Below, piece after piece: positions 49,534-59,265 of a DNA stretch of 64,000 nucleotides. How positions within the stretch are numbered: the first letter of the stretch is position 1; each line of letters begins with the position of its first letter. Made by a program: the position numbers and the translations under genes. Source of the stretch: Myxococcales bacterium (GTDB taxonomy: Bacteria; Myxococcota_A; Polyangia; Haliangiales; Haliangiaceae); the NCBI GenBank assembly GCA_016717005.1, contig JADJUF010000036.1, positions 49,053 to 113,052 of the forward strand, given 5' to 3'. The notes below the pieces were generated by a model. It made no database searches, was not told the origin of the DNA, and worked only from the letters and a program-made list of their open reading frames with translations.

Positions 49534-51420
49534 TCAGACCGCGCGCAGCATCAGCTCGGCGACGGCCTGGTTGTAGGCCTCGGGCTCGGGCAGCTCGCCG
49601 GTGTCGGCCAGGTGGGCCTGGCCCAGGAGCACGCGGGCGCACCAGGCGATCCGCGGATCGTCGGCGCGCTCGAGGTGCACGACCCGCAGCTTGCCGATCA
49701 GCGGGTGGTCGCCGTTGACCTCGAGCACCGGCTTGACCTTGGGCACCGCGTGGCCGAGCTGCGCCATCATCCGCTGCATGCGTGGGGTCATGTCGTCGGC
49801 GTCGGCCACCAGGCAGGAGGCCGAGGAGGTCAGCCGGGTCGACAGCCGCACGTCCTTGACGTCCTCCTGGATCCCGGCGCGCAGCGCGGTCAAGAGCTCG
49901 CCCAGCTCGGCCTTGCGCTCATCGAGCTTGGCCGCCTCCTGCTTGCGCTCGTCCTCGGAGCCCAGCGCGATGTCGCCGCGGCCGATCGACACCAGCGCCT
50001 TGTCGCCGAACTTCGGCGCCTGCTCGAGCCACAGCTCGTCGATCGGATCGCTGAACAGCAGCACCTCGTAGCCGGCGCGGGCAAACCGCTCGAGCAGCGG
50101 CGAGCGCGCGACCGCCTCCTTCGACGGACCGGTCAGGTAGTAGATCGCGTCCTGCCCGTCCTTCATGCGCGCCACGTAGTCGCCGAACGAGACCAGCCCG
50201 TCGGCCTCCTTGGTCGACGCGGTCACGATCAGGTCGAGCAGCTTGTCCTTGTCGGGCGTGTCCCACCCGGCCAGGCCCTCCTTGAGCACCGGCCCGAACG
50301 AGGTCCAGAACGTGCGGTAGTCGTCGGGCTTGTCGCGCTTCATCTCGTCGAGCGCGCCCAGCACCTTCTTGACCAGCTGCTTGCGGATCAGCTGGATCTG
50401 CCGGTCCTTCTGCAGGATCTCGCGCGACACGTTCAGCGACAGATCGTGGGCGTCGACGACGCCGCGCACGAACCGGAGGTGCGTGGGCAGGAGCTCCTTG
50501 CACTCGTCCATCACGAACACGCGCTTGACGTAGAGCTGCAGGCCCCGCTTCATCTCGGGGTTGTAGAGATCGAACGGCGCCTTGCTCGGCAGGTACATGA
50601 GCGCGTAGGCCTCGAACGTCCCCTCCATGCGCACCGGGATCGACCGCAGCGGATCGGTCCAGTCGTGGGACACGTGCCGGTAGAAGTCCTTGTACTCCTC
50701 CTCGGTCACCTCGGCCTTGGGCCGATCCCAGATGGCCTTGCGCGAGTTGAGCGGCTCGCCGTCGCCGTCGGCGCCGGCCAGGCGGATCGGGTACGCGACG
50801 AAGTCCGAGTAGCGCTTGATGATCGTGCCCAGCATCGACGCGGCGGTGTAGTCGTGCAGGCCGTGCTCGGGGTCGGCCGGCTTGAGGGTCAGGGTGATCG
50901 TCGTGCCGGCCTCGGGCCGCTCGGCGTCCTCGATCGTGTAGGTGCCGTCGCCGGACGACTGCCACCGGGTCGCGGCGTCGGTGCCGGCCTTCCGGGTCAC
51001 GAGCGTGATCTGATCGGCGACCATGAACGCCGAGTAGAAGCCGACGCCGAACTGGCCGATCAGCCCGGGCGCGTCGGTGGCCTGCGCGGCGGCGAGCTGG
51101 GCCAGGAACTCCTTGGTGCCCGAGCGCGCGATCGTGCCGATGTTCTTGACCACCTCGTCGCGGGTCATGCCGATGCCGTTGTCGCTGATCGCCAGGGTCC
51201 GGGCGTCCGGGTCGACCGCCAGGCGGATCTGCAGCTCGCCGTCGTCGGCCAGCTCGGGCTGGGCCACCGCCTCGAACCGGCGCTTGTCGAGCGCGTCGGA
51301 CGCGTTCGACACCAGCTCGCGCAGGAAGATGTCCTTGTCGGAGTACAGCGAGTGGACCATCAGGTCGAGGAGCTGCTTCACCTCGGCCTGGAACTCGTGG
51401 CGTTCGGCAGTCTGGATCAT
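49534..51420 (-). CDS. htpG: Chaperone protein HtpG (Hsp90)
   Basis: A 628-residue Hsp90, normal length. The N-terminal GHKL ATPase has ELVSNASDALDK, DNGIGM and GQFGVGFYSAFMVA. The middle domain carries a catalytic-Arg region near RGVVDAHDLSLNVSREILQ. The C-terminal dimerisation part is present. No neighbours in an obvious operon; the 197 bp before it on the left (49337-49533) contain no start codon with coding character. Confidence 0.97.
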   Translation of the reverse strand: MIQTAERHEFQAEVKQLLDLMVHSLYSDKDIFLRELVSNASDALDKRRFEAVAQPELADDGELQIRLAVDPDARTLAISDNGIGMTRDEVVKNIGTIARSGTKEFLAQLAAAQATDAPGLIGQFGVGFYSAFMVADQITLVTRKAGTDAATRWQSSGDGTYTIEDAERPEAGTTITLTLKPADPEHGLHDYTAASMLGTIIKRYSDFVAYPIRLAGADGDGEPLNSRKAIWDRPKAEVTEEEYKDFYRHVSHDWTDPLRSIPVRMEGTFEAYALMYLPSKAPFDLYNPEMKRGLQLYVKRVFVMDECKELLPTHLRFVRGVVDAHDLSLNVSREILQKDRQIQLIRKQLVKKVLGALDEMKRDKPDDYRTFWTSFGPVLKEGLAGWDTPDKDKLLDLIVTASTKEADGLVSFGDYVARMKDGQDAIYYLTGPSKEAVARSPLLERFARAGYEVLLFSDPIDELWLEQAPKFGDKALVSIGRGDIALGSEDERKQEAAKLDERKAELGELLTALRAGIQEDVKDVRLSTRLTSSASCLVADADDMTPRMQRMMAQLGHAVPKVKPVLEVNGDHPLIGKLRVVHLERADDPRIAWCARVLLGQAHLADTGELPEPEAYNQAVAELMLRAV

Positions 51421-51501
51421 GGGCCACTGCGATAATTTCGCTGGGGCCCGGGCGCAAGGCCCCAGGGCGGTATTCCGGTGGCGAGGCGGCCCGGCGACGG
51501 A

Positions 51502-52050
51502 TCAGAACGCCCCGACCACCCCGAGGCTCACCCCGCCCGGCGCCGCCGCGACCGTCGGCGTCCACGTGCGGGCCGGGCCCGGACGGCGCTCGCGCGCCAG
51601 GACCACCGCGTCGATCAAGACGGCCGCGCCGTAGCCGATCGCCGCGCCCGCGAGGGCGCCCCCGATGTGGCAGTTGCGTTCCTCGCCGCCGCCTTCGCAC
51701 GGGAGGGTGCCGCCGATGAGGAGCCCACTCCACAACAACCCCTGCCGCAGCGCCAGGCTGGCGACCGCCCTGCCCGGGTTGCCGTGGAACGCATGGATCG
51801 CGGGCACGCCCAGGGCCCAGGCCCCGGCGCCGACCGTCACGACGGTGGTCGACCCGGTCACCGCGGCGACGCCCACCAGCGCGACCCCGGCGAACTCCCC
51901 GAGGACGATCTGGTAGCCGTAGCTGGCCGTGACGGTCGGCGCCGACTCGGCCGGCGGCGGCGGATCGGCCGGCGGCGGGTCGGCCGGCGGGTCGGCCTGA
52001 GCCGCGCTGGCGGCGACCAGGATGGCGAGCGTGGCGAGGGCGGTGCGCAT
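51502..52050 (-). CDS. Exported/membrane protein with hydrophobic segments
   Basis: A 182-residue protein with a signal peptide (AILVAASAAQA) and a Pro/Asp/Ala linker. Hydrophobic stretches follow (ALVGVAAVTGSTTVVTVGAG, LALRQGLLWSGLLIGGTLP, GALAGAAIGYGAAVLIDAVV), with a Cys pair in CEGGGEERNCHIG. Possibly a small inner-membrane or outer-envelope protein; no recognised family. Confidence 0.65.
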   Translation of the reverse strand: MRTALATLAILVAASAAQADPPADPPPADPPPPAESAPTVTASYGYQIVLGEFAGVALVGVAAVTGSTTVVTVGAGAWALGVPAIHAFHGNPGRAVASLALRQGLLWSGLLIGGTLPCEGGGEERNCHIGGALAGAAIGYGAAVLIDAVVLARERRPGPARTWTPTVAAAPGGVSLGVVGAF

Positions 52051-52283
52051 GACCGCGGGTACTGCGACTCGCGCGCCAGCGGCGACGACTGCGAAATCGA
52101 TTGCGCACCTCGCGCGATCGTCAGAGGTTCATCGCGGCGCCGCGCAGATCCGACCAGCACTGGTGAACCTCGCGCGCGACCGTCGTCACGTCGCGACGGT
52201 CCAGTGGTCGTGCCGCGCGCCCGCGACGAGTTCCGTGGTCGCCGCTCGTCGACGACACGCCCCGGGCGAAGCCGGCGCCGACC

Positions 52284-52925
52284 CTACGGCGCCAGGCGCG
52301 CGCGCGTCCAGCCGTCGGCGCCGAGGCGGTACTGCACGCGATCGTGCAGCCGCGACGGCTGGCCCTGCCAGAACTCGACCGCGTCGGGCAGCACGCGGTA
52401 GCCGCCCCAGTGCGCCGGCCGCGCCGGATCGGCCCCGGCCAGCTCGGCCTCGATCGCGTCGATCCGCGCCACCAGCGCCGCGCGCGACGGCAGCTCCTGC
52501 GACTGCGGCGACGCCGCCGCCGCGACCCGGCTGCCGCGCGGGCGCACGGCGAAGTACGCGTCGGACTCGGCCGAGGTGACCTGCTCCACCGCGCCCTCGA
52601 TCCGGATCTGGCGATCGAGCGCCGGCCAGTAGAACACCAGCGCCGCCCGCGGCCGGGCGGCGAGCTCGGCGCCCTTGCGGCTGGCGTAGTTGGTGTAGAA
52701 GACGAAGCCGCGCGCGTCGAGCTCCTTGAGCAGCACGATCCGCGCGTCCGGACGGCCGTCGGCGTCGACGGTGGCCAGCGTCATCGCGTTGACCTTGTCG
52801 GGCGCGATCCGCTCGGCGTCGCCGAACCAGATCCGGAACAGCGCCAGCGGATCCTCGGGGCACCCGGCCGGGTCGAGGCCGTCGCCCTGGTACTGCGCGC
52901 CGTGGTGCCAGAGTCGTTCGGCCAT
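52284..52925 (-). CDS. pdxH: Pyridoxamine 5'-phosphate oxidase
   Basis: A 213-residue FMN enzyme that makes PLP from PNP or PMP. The FMN-binding strand PDARIVLLKELDARGFVFYT and the SRKG/Y-W-P segments (NYASRKG, ALVFYWPALDRQIRIEG) are diagnostic. It ends in the usual FWQGQPSRLHDRV and a terminal R-L-x-P. It begins 2 bp after the stop codon of an upstream lipoprotein gene on the same strand, so the pair is probably co-transcribed. Confidence 0.95.
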   Translation of the reverse strand: MAERLWHHGAQYQGDGLDPAGCPEDPLALFRIWFGDAERIAPDKVNAMTLATVDADGRPDARIVLLKELDARGFVFYTNYASRKGAELAARPRAALVFYWPALDRQIRIEGAVEQVTSAESDAYFAVRPRGSRVAAAASPQSQELPSRAALVARIDAIEAELAGADPARPAHWGGYRVLPDAVEFWQGQPSRLHDRVQYRLGADGWTRARLAP

Positions 52926-52927
52926 GG

Positions 52928-53371
52928 CTACTTGTCGGCCATCGGCAGGAGCCCGATCAGCTCGTGGAAGGTGTCGTGGACGGTCGTGAACTTCTCCTCG
53001 AAGTTCGCGCCGTTGGTCGCCGTGCAGTCGTCCGCCAGCAACGTCCACGCGACCCGCAGCGCGGTGACGCGCCCGTCCCACTCGGTCGCCTCGACGTTCG
53101 CCGGCGCGCCGGCCTGCTCGACCTCCTCGAGCAGCTGGTCCATCGAGCCGGCGTCGCCGCACGTGCGCTCGGTGCGCTCGGGCCCGGCCGGCGCGTGCCA
53201 CAGCGGCGACAGCTGTTCGTGGAACGCGGCCACCGCGGCCGGCATGGCGGGGTGGTCACCCTCGTGGGGCTGGGCGTGATCCATCGTGTCGACGTGCTCG
53301 ACCGAGCCGGTCTTGGACTTGCCACCGCAGGCGGCGACGGCGACGAGGGCGACGAACGCGAGGCGCTTCAT
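52928..53371 (-). CDS. Small lipoprotein
   Basis: A 147-residue protein starting MKRLAFVALVAVAACGG with an A-A-C lipobox. His-rich N-terminus (HVDTMDHAQPHEGDH), helical body, one internal Cys pair (CGD, DDC). No recognised family. 2 bp upstream of pdxH. Confidence 0.72.
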   Translation of the reverse strand: MKRLAFVALVAVAACGGKSKTGSVEHVDTMDHAQPHEGDHPAMPAAVAAFHEQLSPLWHAPAGPERTERTCGDAGSMDQLLEEVEQAGAPANVEATEWDGRVTALRVAWTLLADDCTATNGANFEEKFTTVHDTFHELIGLLPMADK

Positions 53372-53423
53372 GGCGCTTGCTTCCCACGGGCCCGGGGGCC
53401 TGTCAAACCGGTGCGCCCGGGCG

Positions 53424-53963
53424 TCACCGCAGCGGGCGCAGCCCCCGCTGGGCGCGCTCCTGGTTGATCGTCCGCAGCACCTGGGGATCGCACGTCAGGA
53501 ACCGCGCGACCGCGCCGCTGCCCAGCCCGACCCGCGCGCCGGTCGCGGCGACCTCGACGCCGCACGCGAACGCGACGTCGAGCAGCTCGGCGATCGCCGC
53601 CCAGAACTCGGCGGTCGCGCGGGTCTTCTCGCCCAGGCGCGCGGCCCCGCCGTCGAGCAGGGCCCGCAGGCGCGGGCTCGGCGCGTAGCTGGCCAGATCG
53701 AGCGGCGCGCGCAGCTCGAGCGCCAGGTGCCCGCGCAGCCGCCGCACCGCCTTGACGCGGTTGTCGTGCTGGGAGCGGCTGTCGTCGGCGTGGGCGATCA
53801 CCCCGGTGGCGCGGTGCCGGACCCGGACCGCGCTCTCGGTCTTGTTGCGCTTCTGCCCGCCCGGGCCGCTGGCGCGGTAGCGATCGACCTCGCACGCGCG
53901 CACCAGCTCGTCGTCGCTGGCCAGGATCGCGGCGTCGCGCGCGCGGGCGTCGACCGCGGTCAC
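53424..53963 (-). CDS. Class I release-factor-like protein (GGQ domain)
   Basis: A 179-residue protein with RASGPGGQKRNKTESAVRVR, a peptidyl-tRNA hydrolase GGQ motif, but no codon-recognition domains, as in ArfB/YaeJ and PrfH-like rescue factors. The region after the GGQ domain (GALVRL-like helices, EFWAAIAELLDVAFACG) replaces the ArfB basic tail. The GTG at 53963 is chosen; a TTG at 53978 overlapping the preceding stop codon is an alternative. Likely role: ribosome rescue. Confidence 0.82.
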   Translation of the reverse strand: MTAVDARARDAAILASDDELVRACEVDRYRASGPGGQKRNKTESAVRVRHRATGVIAHADDSRSQHDNRVKAVRRLRGHLALELRAPLDLASYAPSPRLRALLDGGAARLGEKTRATAEFWAAIAELLDVAFACGVEVAATGARVGLGSGAVARFLTCDPQVLRTINQERAQRGLRPLR

Positions 53964-53974
53964 GTGCGCCGCGG

Positions 53975-54925
53975 TCAATTGCGCTGGGCCGGCTCGGGCG
54001 GCGCGGTGCCCGGTCGCGTCGGCGGCCGGGCCTCCCCCGGCTCGACGTAGACGTCGACCCCGCCCTTGTCGCCGGCGCGGCCGACCTCGACCCGGGCGAT
54101 GCCCTCGTTGGTCAGCGCGTTGATCAGGCGCTCGAGCTTGTCGTCGCGGTCGGACTTCATGCTCAGGCACAGCCGATCGAGCAGATCGAGCGGCATCCCG
54201 GGCGCGATCGCCGAGGTCCGCACGACCTGACCGCCGCGGACGCGCATCGCCACGGCGAAGCCCGGCGTCGGCGCGCCGCGGAACAGCTCGATCGTCTCCG
54301 GCGGCAGCGGCGCCCCGGCGAAGTGGACGAACGCGGTCTCGAGCGCGTCGACCTGCTCGTCGACGGTGGCGCCCGGGATCGCGAACTCGAACTCCGAGTA
54401 GGCGCGCTCGCCGATGGCCTGCGCGAACCGCTCGAGGCGCTCGACCTTGTGATCGGCCACCCACTGCTTGATCTTGAACTTGGCCTCGTGGGTGCCGAAC
54501 AGCGGCTCGATCTTGTCCCACGGCTGCGGGTCGACGAAGTGCCAGCCGGTCGTGACCTTGCCGCCCCAGACGCCGACCCAGGGCCCGACGAGGCGCGGCT
54601 CGAGCTTCTCGCCGATCGTGTCGAGCGCGGCCGCGTCGCTGGGCGCGATGTTGCACAGCTTCAGGTAGTCGGCGAGCTTGGGCACCATGCCGGCCGGATC
54701 GCCCCAGGCGCCCCACCACAGGCGGCGCAGATCCGAGCCCAGCATGGCCAGGTAGCTGACCATGTGGCCCGCCGGCATCTCGGGCGGCGTCGGGAGATGC
54801 TCGAGGAAGCGGTCGAGGTGGATGTCCATCCACTCCTCGACGATCGGCAGGTTCGACAGCGTGATCTGCAGGTTCAGACGGATCGACAAGGCGCGATTGA
54901 GCGCGCTCTCGAGCGGATGGCTCAT
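53975..54925 (-). CDS. Conserved-looking cytoplasmic protein, unknown function
   Basis: A 316-residue protein without signal peptide or membrane segment. It begins MSHPLESALNRALSIRLNLQ; the middle has several Trp-rich stretches (LRRLWWGAWGDP, GPWVGVWGGKVTTGWHF). A C-terminal part (DDKLERLINALTNEGIARVE) is helical, followed by a Pro/Arg tail. Codon use and length look real. It precedes and nearly abuts the release-factor-like gene (11-bp gap, same strand). Function not recognised. Confidence 0.75.
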   Translation of the reverse strand: MSHPLESALNRALSIRLNLQITLSNLPIVEEWMDIHLDRFLEHLPTPPEMPAGHMVSYLAMLGSDLRRLWWGAWGDPAGMVPKLADYLKLCNIAPSDAAALDTIGEKLEPRLVGPWVGVWGGKVTTGWHFVDPQPWDKIEPLFGTHEAKFKIKQWVADHKVERLERFAQAIGERAYSEFEFAIPGATVDEQVDALETAFVHFAGAPLPPETIELFRGAPTPGFAVAMRVRGGQVVRTSAIAPGMPLDLLDRLCLSMKSDRDDKLERLINALTNEGIARVEVGRAGDKGGVDVYVEPGEARPPTRPGTAPPEPAQRN

Positions 54926-55096
54926 GGGTCCCCGGCAGGCAATGGGCCTGTCGACAGGATGCCACGCCCGGCGCGCGCCACGCCATCGCCGCGACCGGGT
55001 TCGACGACGACGCGGCCGCCCGCGCTCGTCCGGCCAGGTCGAGGCGCCGTCCGCGGCCCGGGCCGATGCGGAACCGCGGACGCCCAGCCCTGGCCG

Positions 55097-56179
55097 TCAC
55101 TCGCGTGCGCCGGCGAAGGTCGCCGCCGCCGGCCGCGCGCCGTGACCGAGGTCGAGCTGCGCGGTCCACACGCCGTCCTCGATCGCCCCGGCGAAGCCAT
55201 CGCTGGCGGCGGCGCGGACCAGGACCGCGGCGCCGGCGTCGAGCGCGATGGGCTCCACCGCCTGCGCCTCGACCCGCTCGCGGAGCTGCGCCACGGCCTC
55301 GTCGAGGGCGCCCTCGCAGATCGCGCGCAGGTCGCTGCGATGACCGACGCACACGCTGAGCACGCAGCGGTTGGCCACCGACGCCGCGAGCGCGTCGCAG
55401 CCCACCGCATCGCCGAGCAGGCCGCGCAGATCGCGGCCGTAGCGCGCGCGCATCGCGCCGTCGAACGCTGCCCACGCGATCCGTCCGTACGGCAAGCCGA
55501 AGCCGTGGTCGCCGAGCGTCAGCGTGGCGCGGTCGCCGTCGAGGGTCACCGCCGCGGCCACCGGCACGTCGAGGGCCGCGCCGACGCCGGCCAGCGGCGC
55601 CACGTCGAAGCGCATCGCGTGCCCCGCGACCTCGAGGCCCACGGTCTCGAGGCGGTGCCGGCTGGCCGCGCCGCGCACGGTCAGCGCCGACTCCAGCTCG
55701 ATCGCGCCGATCGGCGCACGGCACACCCCGACCACGGCGTCGATCACCTGCGCCACGGTGCCGTCGCCGGTCGTGACGCTCTGGACGTAGCCGTCGATCC
55801 ACCCGTCGAGGCGCGACGCCAGGACCGATGGCAGCGCGTCGCGGATGGTCGCGACCGCCGGCACGCCGGCGTCATCGGCCAGCGCGAACAGCGTCGCGGC
55901 CGGGTGGTCGCGCAGGCCCTCGAGGGTCTGCACCGCGCGGTCGGCGGTCGGCGGCAGGAGCGCGCCAGCCTCGACCACCAGCGTCGACTGCACGCGGTAT
56001 GTCCCCGCGGTGCCGAGCGCCTGCGCGTCGGCCTCGATCACCTCGGCGGGGGCCATGTCGGCGCCGGTCGCCACCTCCGCGGCCTCGACCTCCGCCGGCT
56101 CCATCTCGGGCGCCGACTCGACGCACGCGGTGATCAGGCCGGCCAGGAACACCGTCGCGATTGAGGTTTCGATGCGCAT
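55097..56179 (-). CDS. Exported lipoprotein, unknown function
   Basis: A 360-residue protein, ATG at 56179, lipobox I-T-A-C (AGLITACVESAPE), then a Glu/Ala-rich linker (EMEPAEVEAAEVATGADMAP). The body alternates Val/Ala strands and Asp/Gly turns. Four or five cysteines cluster late (DAVGCDALAAS, NRCVLSVCVG, AICEGAL). No family recognised. Confidence 0.7.
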   Translation of the reverse strand: MRIETSIATVFLAGLITACVESAPEMEPAEVEAAEVATGADMAPAEVIEADAQALGTAGTYRVQSTLVVEAGALLPPTADRAVQTLEGLRDHPAATLFALADDAGVPAVATIRDALPSVLASRLDGWIDGYVQSVTTGDGTVAQVIDAVVGVCRAPIGAIELESALTVRGAASRHRLETVGLEVAGHAMRFDVAPLAGVGAALDVPVAAAVTLDGDRATLTLGDHGFGLPYGRIAWAAFDGAMRARYGRDLRGLLGDAVGCDALAASVANRCVLSVCVGHRSDLRAICEGALDEAVAQLRERVEAQAVEPIALDAGAAVLVRAAASDGFAGAIEDGVWTAQLDLGHGARPAAATFAGARE

Positions 56180-56412
56180 GCCCCGCGTCAGTGCAGCGGT
56201 CGGGCCATGCGGCAACCAGCCGAGATCACGGCGACGTGAGGGTCTCGGCGTCCGGTCCTCGACACCCTCGATGCCCGACGGCTGACGGCCTTGCGCTGGA
56301 ACCGACGGCGGCATGCGACCACATGCGCGTACCCGGCCGTGATCCGGGTGCCCCGCGATCGGCGCGCCGCGATCGGCGCCGGCGAGTTCGGGTCAGCGCT
56401 GCGCGCCGGCGC

Positions 56413-56754
56413 TCACGGCGCGCCGCAGGTCAGCCACTGGCCGAGCTGCGTGCGGGCCTCGTTGGTCATCGAGCCGTCCTGGGGCATCGACGACCGGAAC
56501 ACCGCGACGTCGATGATCTTGTTGGCGTTGGCCTGGACCCGGGCCTGGGTGTCGAGGGCCGGGCGCTCCCGGGTGGTGTGGCACTGCAGGCACTCGGCGT
56601 CGATCACCGCCGCGCCGAAGTTGGCGTAGGTCAGCGTCTGGGTCGGCGGGCACGCGATGTCGGCGTCGGTGATGCCGGTCGAGTCGTCGCACGCGCCGAG
56701 CGCGAGCGCGCCGAGGATCAGAGCCGAAACGAGCGGGTACTGCATGACGATCAT
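56413..56754 (-). CDS. Small c-type cytochrome lipoprotein
   Basis: A 113-residue protein with lipobox L-G-A-C (ALALGACDDS) and one heme site, CLQCH, after FGAAVIDAE. SMPQDGSM supplies a Met typical of the axial ligand, and a final WLTCGAP Cys is present. Monoheme periplasmic electron carrier. ATG at 56754 or, three codons later, 56745. Confidence 0.82.
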   Translation of the reverse strand: MIVMQYPLVSALILGALALGACDDSTGITDADIACPPTQTLTYANFGAAVIDAECLQCHTTRERPALDTQARVQANANKIIDVAVFRSSMPQDGSMTNEARTQLGQWLTCGAP

Positions 56755-57150
56755 TGCTCCGGGAGGTGGGGCGCGCGACGACCGGTCGCGCGCATGTCCC
56801 GTTGGTGGCCGCCGCCCGCGCCGACCTTCACGGCTGTGAGGTCCGCGTCAGGAGAAACTCGCCGCTGCGCGATCGAGCGCACACCCGCGGCGCCGCGCGC
56901 CCGGCCGAGGCAACCCCAGGCACGTGCGACGCGTCCTCGCGCTCGGCGCGAATCCGCCGCACCGACGCCGGCGACGCGTCCGCGCGCTCGGCGCGGATCC
57001 GCGGCAGCGACGCCGGCGACGCGTCCTCGTGCTCGCGCGGATCCGCGGCAGCGACGCCGGCGACGCGTCCTCGCGCTCGGCGCGGATCCGCGGCAGCGAC
57101 GCCGGCGACGCGTCCTCGCGCTCGGCGCGGATCCGCGGCAGCGACGCCGG

Positions 57151-57690
<540 letters not shown>

Positions 57691-57796
57691 GGCCGACACT
57701 GTACGCCCAACCCGCGGTCACGCCGCCGCGCGACTGCGGGCGAACCCCGCGCGGCGCCCACGCGCCGACGTGACCGCGATGATAATCTCCGCGACG

Positions 57797-58048
57797 ATGA
57801 AGCTCCTCACGTCGCTCGCCCTGACCGTCAGCCTCGTCGCCGCCGCCTGTGGCGGCAAGGCCAAGCCCGCCGCCGATCCCACGCCGGCCGAACCCGCCAC
57901 GCCGGCCGAGCCCGCCGCGCCCGCGATCGGGCCCGACGAGTGCTGCTGCCCCTTCGCCTCGGCCGAGGGCATGAACTTCAACGTCTCGCCCCGCGAGGCG
58001 TGCGAGTCGGCCGGCAGCGAGTGCGTCGACGCGTCGAGCTGCGAGTAG
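57797..58048 (+). CDS. Tiny Cys-rich lipoprotein
   Basis: An 83-residue protein with lipobox A-A-A-C (VSLVAAACGGK), a Pro/Ala/Glu linker of repeated PAEPA/TPAEP, and a C-terminal domain with six Cys (ECCCPFASAEG, REACESAG, SECVDAS). Metal binding or disulfide knot possible. Too short for confident assignment, but the signal, lipobox and Cys pattern support a real gene. Confidence 0.7.
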   Translation: MKLLTSLALTVSLVAAACGGKAKPAADPTPAEPATPAEPAAPAIGPDECCCPFASAEGMNFNVSPREACESAGSECVDASSCE

Positions 58049-58112
58049 CCGGCGCGCGAAAATCGACCGGGCGCGGTGACCCGATCGGCCGGGCCCTGAC
58101 CTCCATCGACGC

Positions 58113-59237
58113 ATGACCCGTCGCTCGGCCGCCGCCCTGTTGTTCGCCGCGCTCCTCGCGAGCTGCGCTGATGATCCCACCACCGGCGACGCTCCCGACG
58201 CCGGCAGCGCCGACGACGACGCCGGCGGCCCCGACGGCGGCGGCCCGCCGCCGAGCGGCCTGGTGTTCAGCCCCTACAAGGACACCAGCATCCACCTCAA
58301 CTGGAACACCAACGTCGCGTCGACCGAGGTGTCGGGCGCGCCGACGCCGCTGGTCGACGATCTGATCGCGCACGGCGGCCGGGCCGTGACCCTGGCCTTC
58401 GCCACCGGCGCCTGCGGCAGCGAGAGCTGGGGCGGCGTCCCCGGCGCCGCGATGGCCGCCGCCAACGTGCCCCGGTTGACCGCCGCCGGCATCGACTACG
58501 TGCTCGCGACCGGCGGCGCCGCGGGCGCGTTCACGTGCACCAGCGACGCCGACTTCGCGACGTTCATCGATCGCTGGGCGTCGCCGAACCTGCGCGGCGT
58601 CGATCTCGACATCGAGGCCGGGCAGTCCCAGGCGACGATCACCGAGCTGGCGCGCCGGATCGCTGGGGCCCACGCGCGCTACCCGACGCTGCGCTTCAGC
58701 CTGACGCTGGCCACCCTGGCCGCCAACGACGGCGCCGCCACCGCCCACAGCCTCGGCGCCGCGGCGCCCGACAGCTTCAACGTGCTGGGCGTGTGGACCA
58801 TGGCCGCGGTGCGGGCCGAGCTGGGCTGGGACGGCACCGAGGCCACGTGGCCGAGCTACGTGACGATCAACCTCATGACCATGGACTACGGCGGGCCCAG
58901 CCCGGGCGTGTGCGTCGTCGCCGCCGGGCAGTGCGACATGGGCGCGTCGGCGCTGCAGGCCGCGTACAACCTGCACGATCACTGGCAGGTGCCGTGGTCG
59001 GCGACCGAGCTGACGCCGATGATCGGCGGCAACGACGTCCAGGGCGAGGTGTTCACGCTGGCCGACGCCGACGTCGTGACCGCGTTCGCGCGCAGCCAGG
59101 GCCTGGCCGGGGTGCACTACTGGTCGTACGACCGCGACGTCGACTGCCCGCCCGGCGCGGCGTCGCCGATCTGCAACTCGATGGGCGGCGCCGGCGCGCT
59201 CGGCTTCCACGCCCGGTTCGCCGCCGGGCTGCGCTGA
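58113..59237 (+). CDS. GH18-like glycoside hydrolase lipoprotein
   Basis: A 374-residue lipoprotein (lipobox L-A-S-C, ALLASCADDPTT) with an Asp/Gly linker. The catalytic core resembles family 18: strand 4 reads LRGVDLDIEAG, matching D-x-D-x-E with the Glu as acid catalyst, and FATGACGSESWGG is a strand-3-like segment. VTINLMTMDYGG fits the strand-6 M-x-Y region. HYWSYDRD is the strand-8 Trp motif. Chitinase or endo-glucosaminidase activity on prey walls is plausible. Spaced 64 bp after the tiny lipoprotein. Confidence 0.8.
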   Translation: MTRRSAAALLFAALLASCADDPTTGDAPDAGSADDDAGGPDGGGPPPSGLVFSPYKDTSIHLNWNTNVASTEVSGAPTPLVDDLIAHGGRAVTLAFATGACGSESWGGVPGAAMAAANVPRLTAAGIDYVLATGGAAGAFTCTSDADFATFIDRWASPNLRGVDLDIEAGQSQATITELARRIAGAHARYPTLRFSLTLATLAANDGAATAHSLGAAAPDSFNVLGVWTMAAVRAELGWDGTEATWPSYVTINLMTMDYGGPSPGVCVVAAGQCDMGASALQAAYNLHDHWQVPWSATELTPMIGGNDVQGEVFTLADADVVTAFARSQGLAGVHYWSYDRDVDCPPGAASPICNSMGGAGALGFHARFAAGLR

Positions 59238-59265
59238 CGCGGCCCGACGCTCGACGCCGCGGCGC

